In this document: positions 29,169 to 39,000 of the stretch, one piece after another | Numbering within the stretch: position 1 is the first letter of the stretch | Layout: the number at the start of each line of letters is the position of its first letter | Assembly: GCA_019448385.1 (NCBI GenBank) | Contig: JAGTXO010000010.1 | Span: 1,054,001-1,118,000 of the forward strand | Source: Diacronema lutheri | Taxonomy: Eukaryota > Haptophyta > Pavlovophyceae > Pavlovales > Pavlovaceae | Length of the DNA: 64,000 nucleotides | Reading direction: 5' to 3' | Position numbers and translations under genes: made by a program | Notes under the pieces: model-generated | The model's database searches: none | Seen by the model: the letters and a program-made list of their open reading frames with translations, nothing else | What the model was told of the DNA's origin: nothing

Positions 29169-31145
29169 TCAGACCCGCCGTGCCCTCTTCGTCTCCGTGT
29201 TGGCTGAGTGGACGCAGTGCTCGTCGGCGTGCTCGCCCAGGTTGTCATCCACGAGCTCTGGCGAGAGCGCGCGCTTCCGTTCGCCGGCCTGCTCGCCCCA
29301 GCCTCGCGCGAGGCTGACCCGGGCTGTGCTCCGGCGCGCGCTGTGCCCACGCGCGCCTCGCGCCTCGGCCGTGTCGTGCGGCTCGGACACCAGTGTTACC
29401 GCGAGCGCGTGCAGCGCGCGCTCCGTCTGTGCGCGCAGGGCGTCAAGCCGTGACACGGCCGTGACGAGCTCCTCCCGCGCCAGGGGCCAGCTCGCATGCC
29501 ATGCGCTCGCACAGCGCGTCCCCACGCCGACGGCCGCGCCGCCCGGCAGGCGGGGCAGCACCGCGCCGAGCCAGCCGAGCAGCCGCACCGCCGCGCCCGA
29601 TGAGGCGCCGCCGCCAGCGCCCGCACCCGCGCCTGTGCCCCAGCCGCGCCGCGACGATGCGGCGGGCGGCACAGCAGACGACGGCGCGCCACCATCGTCG
29701 AGCGCAAGGAGGAGCTCAACGAGCGAGCGGCGCGCGGTGCACGCCGCACTGTGCGCGGCGCGCAGCTCGGCGCATGCCGCGCGCGTGCGCTCCAGAGACG
29801 GCTGCCCGGTGCTGCCCTCCAAGTCCGGTGGGCTGCGATCCATCCGCGTGCCACGCGCCTCGCAGCCTGCTGCGCGCGGCACGTGTAGCTCGGCGCCGAC
29901 GGGCGGCGCGAGGCAACCCGCCGCTCGGCTGTGGCGGTACGCACCCGCGCACACGCGTTCAAACTCGAGCGCACTCTCGGCGAGGCCGCAGAGGCCGACC
30001 GCCGCTTCGCCGAGTGCACGCGCCGCGCGCTCGGCGACGCGCGGCTCGAGGCCAAGGCATCGCATGTGCGCATGGGCTGGCCCGGCCGGGGTAGGCGCGC
30101 GCTGGTCGGTCGGTGAGGCCTCGTCGACGGCGCCATCAGACGCGGGCTCGACCACGCTGCCTCGCCCGCCGCGCCCGCCGAGGGCGCGCGCCGCGCCGCG
30201 CGCACGCGCGCAATCGTCATTCGTGCGGCATGCGAAAAGGAGGAGGCGGAGGAGTGGCGCGACGCGTGGCAGCAGGCTGTGCGCGCTCGTCCCGCCCGAT
30301 CGCTCCCACTCCGCCACCTCCTCTCCTTCCTCATCCTCCTCCTCCTCGCTCCGCGCCGCCTCGCGCTCGCCACCGCCGACATGATCCCGCACGAGCGCGA
30401 GCAACGCGACGAGCTGCTCGCGCGACCGGCGCTCGGGCGCGCGCTCGCACCCGCCGGCCGCGAGGCGGAAGATTGCGGCGCCCGCGGCGGCCAAAGCCTG
30501 GTCGAGCTCACCGCTCAGCCGCTCGCGATGCTGCGAGATGCGCATGCGCGGCAGCTTTGCGTCCACGCGCGCGTCAAAGGATGCGAGCGCTGCGCGCACG
30601 GCGGCGACGCGCGCGGCGGCGCGCGCGAGGCGGGCGGAGGGGACGAGCGAGCGATCGAGCTCGCGCTGGAGAGTGCGAAGCACGAACGAAAGCCATCCCT
30701 GCATCTGCGCGAGGCGCGTCGTCAGGTCGTCGGCGGGCTGCGCGCGGTCGATTGCGGCGCACCAGCGCACCAGCGCGGCGAGGAGGTGCGCCTCGGGCGA
30801 GGCGGGCGGCGCGTCGCCCTCGTCGTCAAGCTGGTCGCCGAGCGCCTGTTCGGCGGTGTGGCCAAGCGCGCGACGCTCGCGCGTGAGCGTGAGCTCCGAG
30901 TCGTTGCAGCCCCAATCAACTCTCTCCCCATCCGCGCGCGGCTGCGATTGCGGGCAGCCGTCGACGAGCGGCGGCAGCTCGGGAAAGCGCTCGCGGAAGC
31001 AGCCGTACCGCCGCTCCTGCGCCGCGCTGTACCGCTCGCCCGTCAGCCGCCGCCACGCCGAGCGCGCGCCCGAGCGCGCTTCCGACGCAATATGGCGGGC
31101 GGATGCGCCGGCGGCCACCGACAGGGCGACGACGGCCACGTCCAT
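29169..31145 (-). CDS. Large helical protein of unknown function
   Basis: 658 residues without an intron. The N-terminus is hydrophobic (VAVVALSVAAGASAR) and could be an anchor or targeting signal. Long Ala/Arg/Leu-rich helices follow (for example LRTLQRELDRSLVPSARLAR). An acidic Glu run (EEEEDEEGEEVAEWE, about 275) is flanked by Arg/Gly-rich segments, and the C-terminus carries basic nuclear-type clusters (GERKRALSPE, ETKRARRV). Nothing enzymatic is visible and no family is recognised. The unbroken length against a GC-rich background and the divergent partner at 31211 support it as a gene. The ATG at 31145 is 66 bp from the partner start. Confidence 0.55.
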   Translation of the reverse strand: MDVAVVALSVAAGASARHIASEARSGARSAWRRLTGERYSAAQERRYGCFRERFPELPPLVDGCPQSQPRADGERVDWGCNDSELTLTRERRALGHTAEQALGDQLDDEGDAPPASPEAHLLAALVRWCAAIDRAQPADDLTTRLAQMQGWLSFVLRTLQRELDRSLVPSARLARAAARVAAVRAALASFDARVDAKLPRMRISQHRERLSGELDQALAAAGAAIFRLAAGGCERAPERRSREQLVALLALVRDHVGGGEREAARSEEEEDEEGEEVAEWERSGGTSAHSLLPRVAPLLRLLLFACRTNDDCARARGAARALGGRGGRGSVVEPASDGAVDEASPTDQRAPTPAGPAHAHMRCLGLEPRVAERAARALGEAAVGLCGLAESALEFERVCAGAYRHSRAAGCLAPPVGAELHVPRAAGCEARGTRMDRSPPDLEGSTGQPSLERTRAACAELRAAHSAACTARRSLVELLLALDDGGAPSSAVPPAASSRRGWGTGAGAGAGGGASSGAAVRLLGWLGAVLPRLPGGAAVGVGTRCASAWHASWPLAREELVTAVSRLDALRAQTERALHALAVTLVSEPHDTAEARGARGHSARRSTARVSLARGWGEQAGERKRALSPELVDDNLGEHADEHCVHSANTETKRARRV

Positions 31146-31210
31146 CCTCGCTCAAATCGGGAAGAGGAGTGTTCAAATCGGAAATCGGCATCAAGCGTGC
31201 AGACGTGGCA
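31146..31210. promoter_or_regulatory. Bidirectional promoter candidate with the repeated 16-mer
   Basis: 65 bp separate two divergent ATGs. It contains CAAATCGGG at 31153-31161 and AAATCGGAAATCGGCA at 31175-31190, the exact reverse complement of the 16-mer upstream of VWA8 (3516-3531). The half-site AAATCGG thus occurs three times in 40 bp. Confidence 0.55.
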
Positions 31211-32223
31211 ATGGCCATGAGGGCGCTGCTGCTCGCCTTCTGCGCTCTCGCGCCGGCCGCCCGGTGCGCGGTGGTCCTCCGGCACTCGCGCGTGGTCGTG
31301 CGCTCGCGCGCATGCATTGCATGCGCGGACCCCGCCTCTCGGTGCGCGCGACGCGTGCGACGCGCGCCGTGTCGCGCCGCGCCGCGTCGCGCGGTCGACT
31401 GAGGCGACTGCCGCCGGGCGCCGCGTGCCGCGCGCTGCGTCGTTTGCGCAGCCCACAGCCGGCGCCGCTTGACTCGGAGCGCAGCACCGGCGTTGGCCGA
31501 TCTGCGGTGCGAGCGAGCCTGGCGGCCCGCCTTGCGCGCGCGCGCAAGTGGGCGGCGGCCGCGAGCAGCTCCGTACTGCTCGCCGCGGGTGCGAGCGCGC
31601 CCGCGTTCGCCGCGCGGTACGTGCCTCCGGAGGTGCCCAAGCCCAAGGCACGCATCGAAGTCAACCTCAACTCCGAGCCGCGCGAGCTGACTGGCATCGA
31701 GCAGGCGATGGCGGTCGTGCTCGGCGCCGCGATGGCCTCGGCGCTCGTGTACGTCGGCAAGCGCGGCGCGGATCGCGAGGACCGCGAGGAGGAGGAGCGG
31801 ATCAAGGGCGAGACCGAGCGGCTGAAGAAGATGCGCAACGAGTTTTTGATGGACGAGGAAGTCGTCAAGGACGACGACCTCTTCTCTTCGCTGCGCAAGC
31901 GTATGGAGAATGCAGGCCAGCCGGGCGTGCCGCTCGAGCCGCCGGCGCCCGATGTCGTCGACATCGGCCCGGGCGATTTTGGGCCGCCCAAGCCGGCGCC
32001 GCCCGACCCGGCGACGCCTCCGCCGAGGGCCGCAGCCCAACCGCCCGCGCCCGCGTCGCCTGCGCGCTCGTGGACGCCGCCCGCGCCGCCGTCGAGCGCG
32101 CCCACGCCGCCTGCACGCCCCGCCGAGCCGGCGAGTGGCGGCGGTGGGGGGGACCAAGCAGTTGAGGATGCGGGCGCGCGCGACGCCGACATCGAGCGGC
32201 TGAAGCGCATGTTCGGCAATTGA
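31211..32223 (+). CDS. Plastid (probably thylakoid) single-span membrane protein of unknown function
   Basis: Exons 31211-31341 and 31452-32223 (phase-2 intron, donor GTGCGC, acceptor GCGCAG; another AG 33 nt later is also in phase) give 300 residues. MAMRALLLAFCALAPAARC is a signal peptide. An Arg-rich transit-like segment follows, then a second hydrophobic leader (WAAAASSSVLLAAGASAPAF) with an AFA cleavage site, a tripartite arrangement expected for thylakoid targeting in secondary plastids. The mature protein has one membrane helix (GIEQAMAVVLGAAMASALVY), a charged coiled-coil-like stretch (ADREDREEEERIKGETERLK), an acidic DEEVVKDDDLFSSL motif and a Pro-rich tail ending DIERLKRMFGN. No known family is recognised. 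Confidence 0.75.
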
Positions 32224-32476
32224 TGTCCTGCCGCAACCGCTCGTGGTAGTGGCCGGTGCGGCTCGTGCAGCCCTTCCGCCGCCATCGCGCACGGCGCACC
32301 ACGCCTCAGGCTGAAGAAGTTTGGCCGCACCAGCGCGGAGTGTCACGCTTTGGATCCTTGACAACGAACGGCCCTTTGCCGCTCGGCGTTGCGGTCGGCC
32401 CGACCGCCACGCGCCTGGCGTCCACTTCAGGCCACGCCGTGAATCGCCCGCCCCGCTCGCCCAAGCGGTGAAAGTT

Positions 32477-33373
32477 CTAGAATGTCGCCGATGGCGGCTC
32501 CGCCCGCTGCGCCAATGGCCTGCCGGCGCGGTGCTGCCGCTCGGCCTCCTCCTGCTCGCTGCGCGCGGTGCGCCACTCACCTGCCGGACCGGGGTGTCGC
32601 CAGCGCCAGCGCACGCCATCTGGCCCCTCGCCTGGCCGCACCTCGACCTCCGCCCACGCGCAATTTTCGAAGGCAAACCGCGGCTCGGAGAAGCGCTCGA
32701 TTGGCAGGCCGAGAGCGGTGAGGAGCAGCGCGCGGTTCAGCCCGCCGTGTGCGATGACAAGCGTTGCGCCGCCCCTGCGCGCGCGCTCGTCACCGGCCGC
32801 GTCGCTCGGCTTGTCGGCGCCTCGCGCCGGCGGCGGCGGAAGCGGTGGCGGGTGCGCGACGAGCGCGCGCCAGCTGCGCTCTGCGCGCTGCATGAGCTCG
32901 CGCAGCGGGGCAAAGCCGTCGGCGAACGCAAAGTCCGACGGTCGCTGCTTCCACACGCGCCACGCGCGCGCGTCCGCGCCCGTCGCGAGCTCGTGCTTGA
33001 GCCGCCCCTCCCACTCGCGAAGGTCGATCTCGCGCAGATCGGTGTTCACGGCTGGCGCGGGAAGCGGCGCGGCGGCGCCGTGCGCGACGTAATGCGCGTG
33101 GACGATGGCATGCGTCTGGCGCGCACGGCCGAGCGGCGAGCAGACGACCGATTCGATTGCGCCGGCCTCCTCCGCGGCGAGCCTGCGCCCAAGTTCTGCC
33201 GCCTGCCGCTCCCCCAGTGGCGTGAGCGTCGACTCGTCGAGCGTGCCCTGCAGCCGCTCCGCCGCGTTCCACGTCGTCTCGCCGTGCCGCGTAATGTGCA
33301 ACCGGCGTACGCCCGTCGGGCCGGTGACGGGAAGGGTGGCGGCTGTGGCGAGCATCAGCAGCGGTGTGTGCAT
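32477..33373 (-). CDS. Histidine phosphatase superfamily (phosphoglycerate-mutase-like) protein
   Basis: 298 residues. The catalytic signature TRHGETTWN starts at residue 28 (phospho-acceptor His30), followed by LTPLGERQAAELGRRLA and VCSPLGRARQTH, the usual second Arg. REIDLREWEG provides the family's acidic segment, and the second catalytic His is in TLVIAHGGLNRALL. All key residues are present, so a cofactor-independent-fold phosphatase of the cobC/PhoE/GpmB type is expected; the substrate is unknown. The first ~20 residues are hydrophobic and could be a signal or targeting peptide. I used the first true ATG (33373); a GTG 21 nt upstream is the alternative. A Pro-rich insertion (PPPLPPPPARGADKPSD) lies before the second His. 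The gene is divergent from 33448. Confidence 0.9.
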   Translation of the reverse strand: MHTPLLMLATAATLPVTGPTGVRRLHITRHGETTWNAAERLQGTLDESTLTPLGERQAAELGRRLAAEEAGAIESVVCSPLGRARQTHAIVHAHYVAHGAAAPLPAPAVNTDLREIDLREWEGRLKHELATGADARAWRVWKQRPSDFAFADGFAPLRELMQRAERSWRALVAHPPPLPPPPARGADKPSDAAGDERARRGGATLVIAHGGLNRALLLTALGLPIERFSEPRFAFENCAWAEVEVRPGEGPDGVRWRWRHPGPAGEWRTARSEQEEAERQHRAGRPLAQRAEPPSATF

Positions 33374-33447
33374 CGACGGGATTAAAATGGGCACGCCATC
33401 ATGGTATTTCCATCGCCGCCCCGCACCCCATAGCGGGGGTCGTCTGG
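33374..33447. promoter_or_regulatory. Bidirectional promoter candidate (74 bp)
   Basis: Spacer between divergent ATGs. It contains the AT-richer GGGATTAAAATGGGC at 33378-33392 and the AT-rich TGGTATTTCCATCG at 33402-33415. ATTAAAA is a weak TATA-like match. Confidence 0.4.
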
Positions 33448-36069
33448 ATGCGGAGCGCCGCGGCGCCCGCCGCCGCGGCGCTGCTCGCGCTTGCGCTGCT
33501 CGCGCTTCGGCCAGCGCCTGCGCGCGGCTCGGCCGACGAGATCACCTTCTCGTCCCTGCACACCTACTACTGCCGCGCCGCGTTTGCTGGTGGCCGCTAC
33601 AGGCTGCACTGGGCGATTGACCGCTCCATGTGCCCGGGCACGCAGCCCGCCGTGCCGGCGCACGACCCGCCGAGCCGGCGCGCGAGGCGGTGGTCGTCCA
33701 CGCGCATCGCCGCGATGAACCACCATCACCGCCGCCTTGGCGCGCGCCGCGCCTCGGACGCCCTCGGCTCGCAGTTGGCGGCGGCGCACGATCCGTCCGC
33801 GCTCGCCGAGCGAACTGCGCGGTGGCAGGCCAAGCGGATGAACGACACGCTCTCGCCGCGGCAGACGGCGGACGCGGAGCCGTTGTGCGCGGAGGCCGAG
33901 CTCGCACTCGCCATCGTTGTCGAGTTCCGCGGCGCCGCAGCCGTGGAGGCCAGGGCGCACGGCTGGTGGGTCGCGTTCGGCGTCGGCGAGGCCGGCGGGC
34001 TGCGCGGCGTGGACTTTGTGCGCTACGACTCGAAGTCGAACAAGCTGACGGACGCGCACACGACGCGGACGCCGGCGATGACCCCTGACGAGCATCAGGA
34101 CTGGCGCCTCGCCGCGCCGCCCAATGTGACTCTCCTCCCGCGCCAGAGCTCGGCGGCAGCCGGCTCGTTGGCGTTGGACGGCACTTTTGGCGGCGGTGCA
34201 CCGGCGGGCGGCGCCGCGCCGACGCGCCGCGTGCACATGCGCTCGCCGCGCGATCAGCCGCACGTGCTACGCGCGACGATCCGCCTGCGCCGCCGGCTGC
34301 GCACGCCCGACCTACGCTTCGACCACGACCTCGTCGCGGTGCCGAGCAGGCGGACGGCGGCGACGCGCGTGGTCGGGCAGTGGGGTGTGGGGCATTATGA
34401 CGCGGAGCTGGCAGAGGCTGCGCAGCCGCTCGCAGTGGGCGCGTCGGGCGCGCCGCCCGTCGATGCGGGCGGCCTCGGCGCCTACGTGCGTGCCTCGCTC
34501 CGCCTTTTGACGCGCTGCTCGGCCGATCCCTTCGCTGCCCTGCGCCGCGATCCAACCGTCGCGCGCGTCGAGGTGCGGGTGCAGCGGCACGCGGTCGCGG
34601 CGCGGCGGCGCTCGGGCTGGGGGCTATCGACCGAGGCGCACACCTTCGCGTGCGTCAACCTCGAGCACATCAAGGGTCTCGGCGGTCGGCACTTTGACGG
34701 GCACGTTGTTGGCGTTGCTCCACTTCTCACGCATGGCGCTGGGCCTCGCGCGCCCCTCCGACAGCTGACGCTCCTTGGATATCGGCAGCACTGCCCGGAC
34801 GATGGCGTCGCGTCGCCCGAGCTGCGCTCCGCTCAGCTTCACGCCGACTCGCTCGAGGCGCTCTACTTCTGGGCGCCCGGCGCCGCTCCGCTGTTGCTGC
34901 CTGCGCAGGCGGGGCTGCGACTCGGAGGCCGCCAAGGGTACCGCGCACTCGTGCTGCGGCTGTGGTACGAGGCGCTCGACGGCGCGGCGGCGCTGGGCGA
35001 CGGGTCGGGCGGCGACCTGGCCGCGCCGCCTGTCTTTGTCGGCGAGGACAGTGACGCACCCCCCGAGGCAACGAGCGAGCTCGCGCGCGCGGCAGCGGGA
35101 GGGTCCGGCGCTGCCGTGATTGACCAGTCCGGTGTCGCGCTTTTCGTCACGCACCTCGCCCGGCCGTACGACGCGGGGCTGCTGCAGCTGGGCGACGCGC
35201 AGCTCGGGCTGATCGAGCAGCGCTTGCCCAAGGGCTCGTCCACTTTCAAATTCAGCTGCCCCTCGGATTGCAGCCTCGGCCATTTTGGCGGGAAGACGCT
35301 CCGCGTCTACGCCCGTTCAATGCACATGCGCAGCCACGGCGAGCGGATCGCCACGACGCTCCGCGCGCACAACGGCTCGGTCTTGCGCATAGATGCGGTG
35401 CGCGCGCGCGCCCGCCCCCGTCGCCCGTGCCACGCGTGCGCGAAGCCCCGGTCGGCCAGCGCCGGTCGGCCAGCGCTCCCCCCCCCCCCCCCCCCCCCTT
35501 CCTTGCGAGCGCGCGCTCACCGGCCGACGGGGCTGACGCGCGGCGCGCTCCCACGACCGCGCGCGACCGAGCAGGTCGACTACTTTGACGGGCGCGCGAC
35601 CGGCGCGGCCGAGCCGCTGGTCGGCGGCGGCGCGGGGTTCAGTGTCGAGCCCGGCACCTCCTTCTCGACGGAATGCTCGTACAGCGTCGGAGGCGCCGTG
35701 GGCGAGCGGCGCAGGCGCTCGGCGGTTTCGTTTGGATACGCGGAGGGGAAGGAGGCGTGCATCGACTTTGTCTACTACTACCCACGCGTGCACGTGCAGG
35801 CGTGCGGCCCGCTCCGCCCGACGGCCAAGATGGTCAAGATGGGACGGGTGAGCGCTGCTGTCTTCCTACCGCCGGCCGCGCAGCACGATGTGCAGCCGGG
35901 TGGCGAGGGCGGCTGCCACGGCCGCTTCTCAAGGCTGACGCGCATCGACCAGCCCGGAGACTTTCGCCGGGGCTGGGGCACGCGCGAACAGGCTGGCGCT
36001 CGCAGCGCGCGCGCTGCGGAGCGGCTGCCCGTCGCGCTCCCGCGGTACGGTGGCCTCTTCTCGCCCTAG
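33448..36069 (+). CDS. Secreted DOMON / copper type II monooxygenase-fold protein, copper sites degenerate
   Basis: Exons 33448-35397 and 35575-36069 (phase-0 intron, donor GTGCGC) give 814 residues. The signal peptide is AAALLALALLALRPAPARG. A DOMON-like part follows (about 30-220, including GWWVAFGVGEAGGLRGVDFV). The rest resembles the two PHM/DBH catalytic halves: HVVGVAPLL region, ARPYDAGLLQLG, VYARSMHMRSHGERIATTLR, VEPGTSFSTECSY and GKEACIDFVYYYP. DBH, PHM and MOXD1 hydroxylate amines or peptides using two coppers. Compared with the family, the His pair expected after the HVVGVAP segment reads as LT, the HxH motif reads HMR, and the Met of the E-M-C motif reads Ala. Activity is therefore doubtful. 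Alignment is from memory. The intron holds a 21-nt C run. Confidence 0.75.
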   Translation: MRSAAAPAAAALLALALLALRPAPARGSADEITFSSLHTYYCRAAFAGGRYRLHWAIDRSMCPGTQPAVPAHDPPSRRARRWSSTRIAAMNHHHRRLGARRASDALGSQLAAAHDPSALAERTARWQAKRMNDTLSPRQTADAEPLCAEAELALAIVVEFRGAAAVEARAHGWWVAFGVGEAGGLRGVDFVRYDSKSNKLTDAHTTRTPAMTPDEHQDWRLAAPPNVTLLPRQSSAAAGSLALDGTFGGGAPAGGAAPTRRVHMRSPRDQPHVLRATIRLRRRLRTPDLRFDHDLVAVPSRRTAATRVVGQWGVGHYDAELAEAAQPLAVGASGAPPVDAGGLGAYVRASLRLLTRCSADPFAALRRDPTVARVEVRVQRHAVAARRRSGWGLSTEAHTFACVNLEHIKGLGGRHFDGHVVGVAPLLTHGAGPRAPLRQLTLLGYRQHCPDDGVASPELRSAQLHADSLEALYFWAPGAAPLLLPAQAGLRLGGRQGYRALVLRLWYEALDGAAALGDGSGGDLAAPPVFVGEDSDAPPEATSELARAAAGGSGAAVIDQSGVALFVTHLARPYDAGLLQLGDAQLGLIEQRLPKGSSTFKFSCPSDCSLGHFGGKTLRVYARSMHMRSHGERIATTLRAHNGSVLRIDAVRARARPRRPCHACAKPRSASAGRPALPPPPPPPSLRARAHRPTGLTRGALPRPRATEQVDYFDGRATGAAEPLVGGGAGFSVEPGTSFSTECSYSVGGAVGERRRRSAVSFGYAEGKEACIDFVYYYPRVHVQACGPLRPTAKMVKMGRVSAAVFLPPAAQHDVQPGGEGGCHGRFSRLTRIDQPGDFRRGWGTREQAGARSARAAERLPVALPRYGGLFSP
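35478..35498 (+). repeat. Poly(C) tract in the intron of the DOMON gene
   Basis: 21 consecutive C on the sense strand within the 177-nt intron 35398-35574. Confidence 0.85.
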
Positions 36070-36084
36070 CGCTTTCAGCCCCCG

Positions 36085-39000
36085 TCAACTGCCGTCTGTA
36101 GCTGGAGGTCCGAGCTGGGACGCATCGCGATCGTCCCAGCCGTCGAGCTCCGCGCCGTCGACCTCGTGCGGAGCCGCGTCGTACATCTCGGGCAGCGCCA
36201 CCTCGTCGCCGTGCGGCCGTGGCCTTCGCCCCTCTCCGCGCGAGGCCACGTCCCGCGCGACGGGCGAATCGCTCAGCTCGAGGTTCGTCACAATTTGGCG
36301 CGGAGGCTTTGTCACGTCAAACTCGCCGAGCACGGCCTCGGCGATGAGGTTGAAGAGCGAGCCCTCGAGCAGCTCCTCGGCGAGCGACTGCGGCGCGCGG
36401 CGCGGCGAGCACGGCAGATGGGTCAGCGCGCGCGCGCGTGCGCGCGGTGCGCCCGCCACCGCACCGCGGCGTGCGCCGCCCGCCCAGCCGCGCGACGGCC
36501 GAGTGCACGCGCGGCACGGCGCGGCGCGACGGGCGCACGGCGGGCGAAGCGAGCAGGCGGGCGCGCACGTGGAACTCGTGCGTCTCGGAGAGCGCCTCGC
36601 GCAGCCGTGCCTCCTCAAACGATGGCGCCGCGAGCTGCTTTGCGAGCGCGGCCACAACGGGCGGCGCCGGCTTTCTCGCGCCGTGCGCGAGCGGCGCGTA
36701 GAGCGGCGGCGGCTGCATGGGCGGGAAGGCAAAGTCGGCCGGCGCGTTGCGCAGCTGCGCGAACCACGGAATCGGCTCGAGCGGAGCGTGCGCGAGCGCG
36801 CGCTGCACGTCCGAGTCCGAGACCTGCAACAGCGCGGCGACACCGCGGGCCGGCGTGCCGACGCGTGCGGTGAGCGCGCGCGCGGCACCTCGTGCAGGAC
36901 GCGGCGGCGGACCGCGACAACGCGGCGCCGCCGTCGCGTGCGCGCACCAGGTCGAGAAGTAACGTCTCGATGATCGCTTCGGCCGTTTCACGCTCCTCCT
37001 CCGCGCGCGCAGCCGAAGCCGCGTGCGCAGCGCGCGGCATGGCGGCGAAAGGCATCTCGCGCGCGGCGAGCGGGAGCGGCGGCGAGGCGGGGCGCGGCGC
37101 GGGCGCCAGGGACGGCTCGAGTGGCCGCTGCGGGCCGACGATGATGTGCATCTCAGGCTGCGCGCGCGCGCGGGCGGCCCGCCGGGGCCGGGTGATACGG
37201 GGCGGTGATACAGGGGCCGGGGCGACGACTGCGCGTCGGCTTGGCGCGCGCGGCAGCGGGCGCGCGCGCTGCGCTTGCGCGCGAGACGATCGCTGTGCAA
37301 CGCGCGTGCGCGCACGAGGCGGTGCGGCTGGTACGCCTTGAAGTGACCCATCTCGAGCACGACACCGCGCACATTCAAAAAGAGCTCCGAGGCCTGCATG
37401 TCGGAAGCTTCTCGGAAGCCGGACACGACGGTTGGCGCAGATGTGCCCGCCACGCCCGAGCAGACCGAGCGCGTCGAGCGCTGCGAGGCGGTGCGCGCGA
37501 GCGCGAGCGCGCCCGCGCCTCCGCCTTCCGCGGGCAACTGTAGTATCGAGCCGCCATACTGCGACCCGCCGCCATCGTGCGACCCTCCCCCGTGCCGCGA
37601 CGACGCCTCGGCCGATCGCGCGATCGCGGCGTGCACGGCGGAGCCCGGCGCGTACGGCCCTTGCGGCAGCTCGCCATACTCCGCCTTGGGCGCGCGCGCG
37701 TGCGGCGGCGCGCGCGGCCCGCCGACCTGCGCGTTCTGCGCGCGCCACGCGACGACGGTCGTACGTGCGCCGCCGCGCGTGCGCACCGACGCCTGCAGCG
37801 ATGCGGCGGCGGAGCGGCGCGAGCCGGCCGAGGCGAGCGTCGCGCGCGAGCCGTGCGCCGAGTGGAGCAGCGCAGCGAACGACACCTCCGTCGCGCCCGA
37901 GCGCATCGACGCGCCGAGCGCCCCGCCTCCGCCCGTCGTCGCCTCCCAGAAGGCAGCGGCGGGTGCGGCACTGATCGTGCACACGAGGCTCAAGTCGAGG
38001 ACCTCGGGGCGCGTGTCCGCGCACACTCGCACGCGGCAGAGCGCGCTCTCGCCCGGCGCGACGAAGCCATCCGTCGGCTCAACCGACGCGAGAAGCTCAA
38101 AGTCACGATGGCGGTGGCTCCAGCTGAATGCGAGGGGGTCGGTCGACGTGTTCCGGACAAATACCGCACGCGTCACGACGGCCTGGAGCGGGACGTGGCC
38201 AATGTCGATGAAATCGCACGAGAGCGCGCCGCGCTGGCCGGGCGGCACGACCAGCTGGTGCGCGGGCAGCACCGTGCGGATGAAGCCGGTCGTCTCGCCA
38301 CTCGTGCGCGCCTCACCCGCCGGGTGGTAGCCGCGCGCGGACAGGACGAGGGTTGCGGGCTCGGCGCCGCCAGGCGCGCCGCGCACGCCGCCGACGCCCA
38401 GATCATCGCCGCCGTGCCCGCCGCTCAGCACGATGGGCAGCTCGACCGTGTAGACGCGCGCCTCGAGCGGATGGAAGCGCACACGCAGGTTGGTCGTTTG
38501 CCCCGGCAAGATGGCGCCCTGCGGGTTCTCGACGACAAAGACGGGGAAGCCAAAGTTTGCAGCGCTTAGCCGCTCCGACTCGGCCGTGTCCACGCGGTAC
38601 ACGAGCGGCGTGGCGCAGTGGTTGCGCAGCGGCACGTGCTGCACCGGCGCGTGCGCAAGGCCGAGCGGGACGGCCTCGAGCGGGACGGTCGCGTGCGGGA
38701 GGAAGAGGACGCGGTCGGACGGCGCGAGCGTGCGCCCGACGAGGCGCAGCACGAGCCGCTTGCCGAGCGCGATGGTGAGGAGGAGCGGCATTTCGTAGGA
38801 GCGGTCGACGCGCTGGTGCGACATGACGATCTCGACGCGCGTTGACTCGCCGACCGCCAGCTTGCCCGAGCGCGGGAAGACGGTGAAGATGCGCCTGTTC
38901 ACGATCATGTGCTGCTTGAGCTCGGCGGCTGTCGGCTCGCCCTTGTCCGCCCAGTGCTCCACCTCAAGTTCCATCTCCGTCGGATAACGGATGCTCCACT

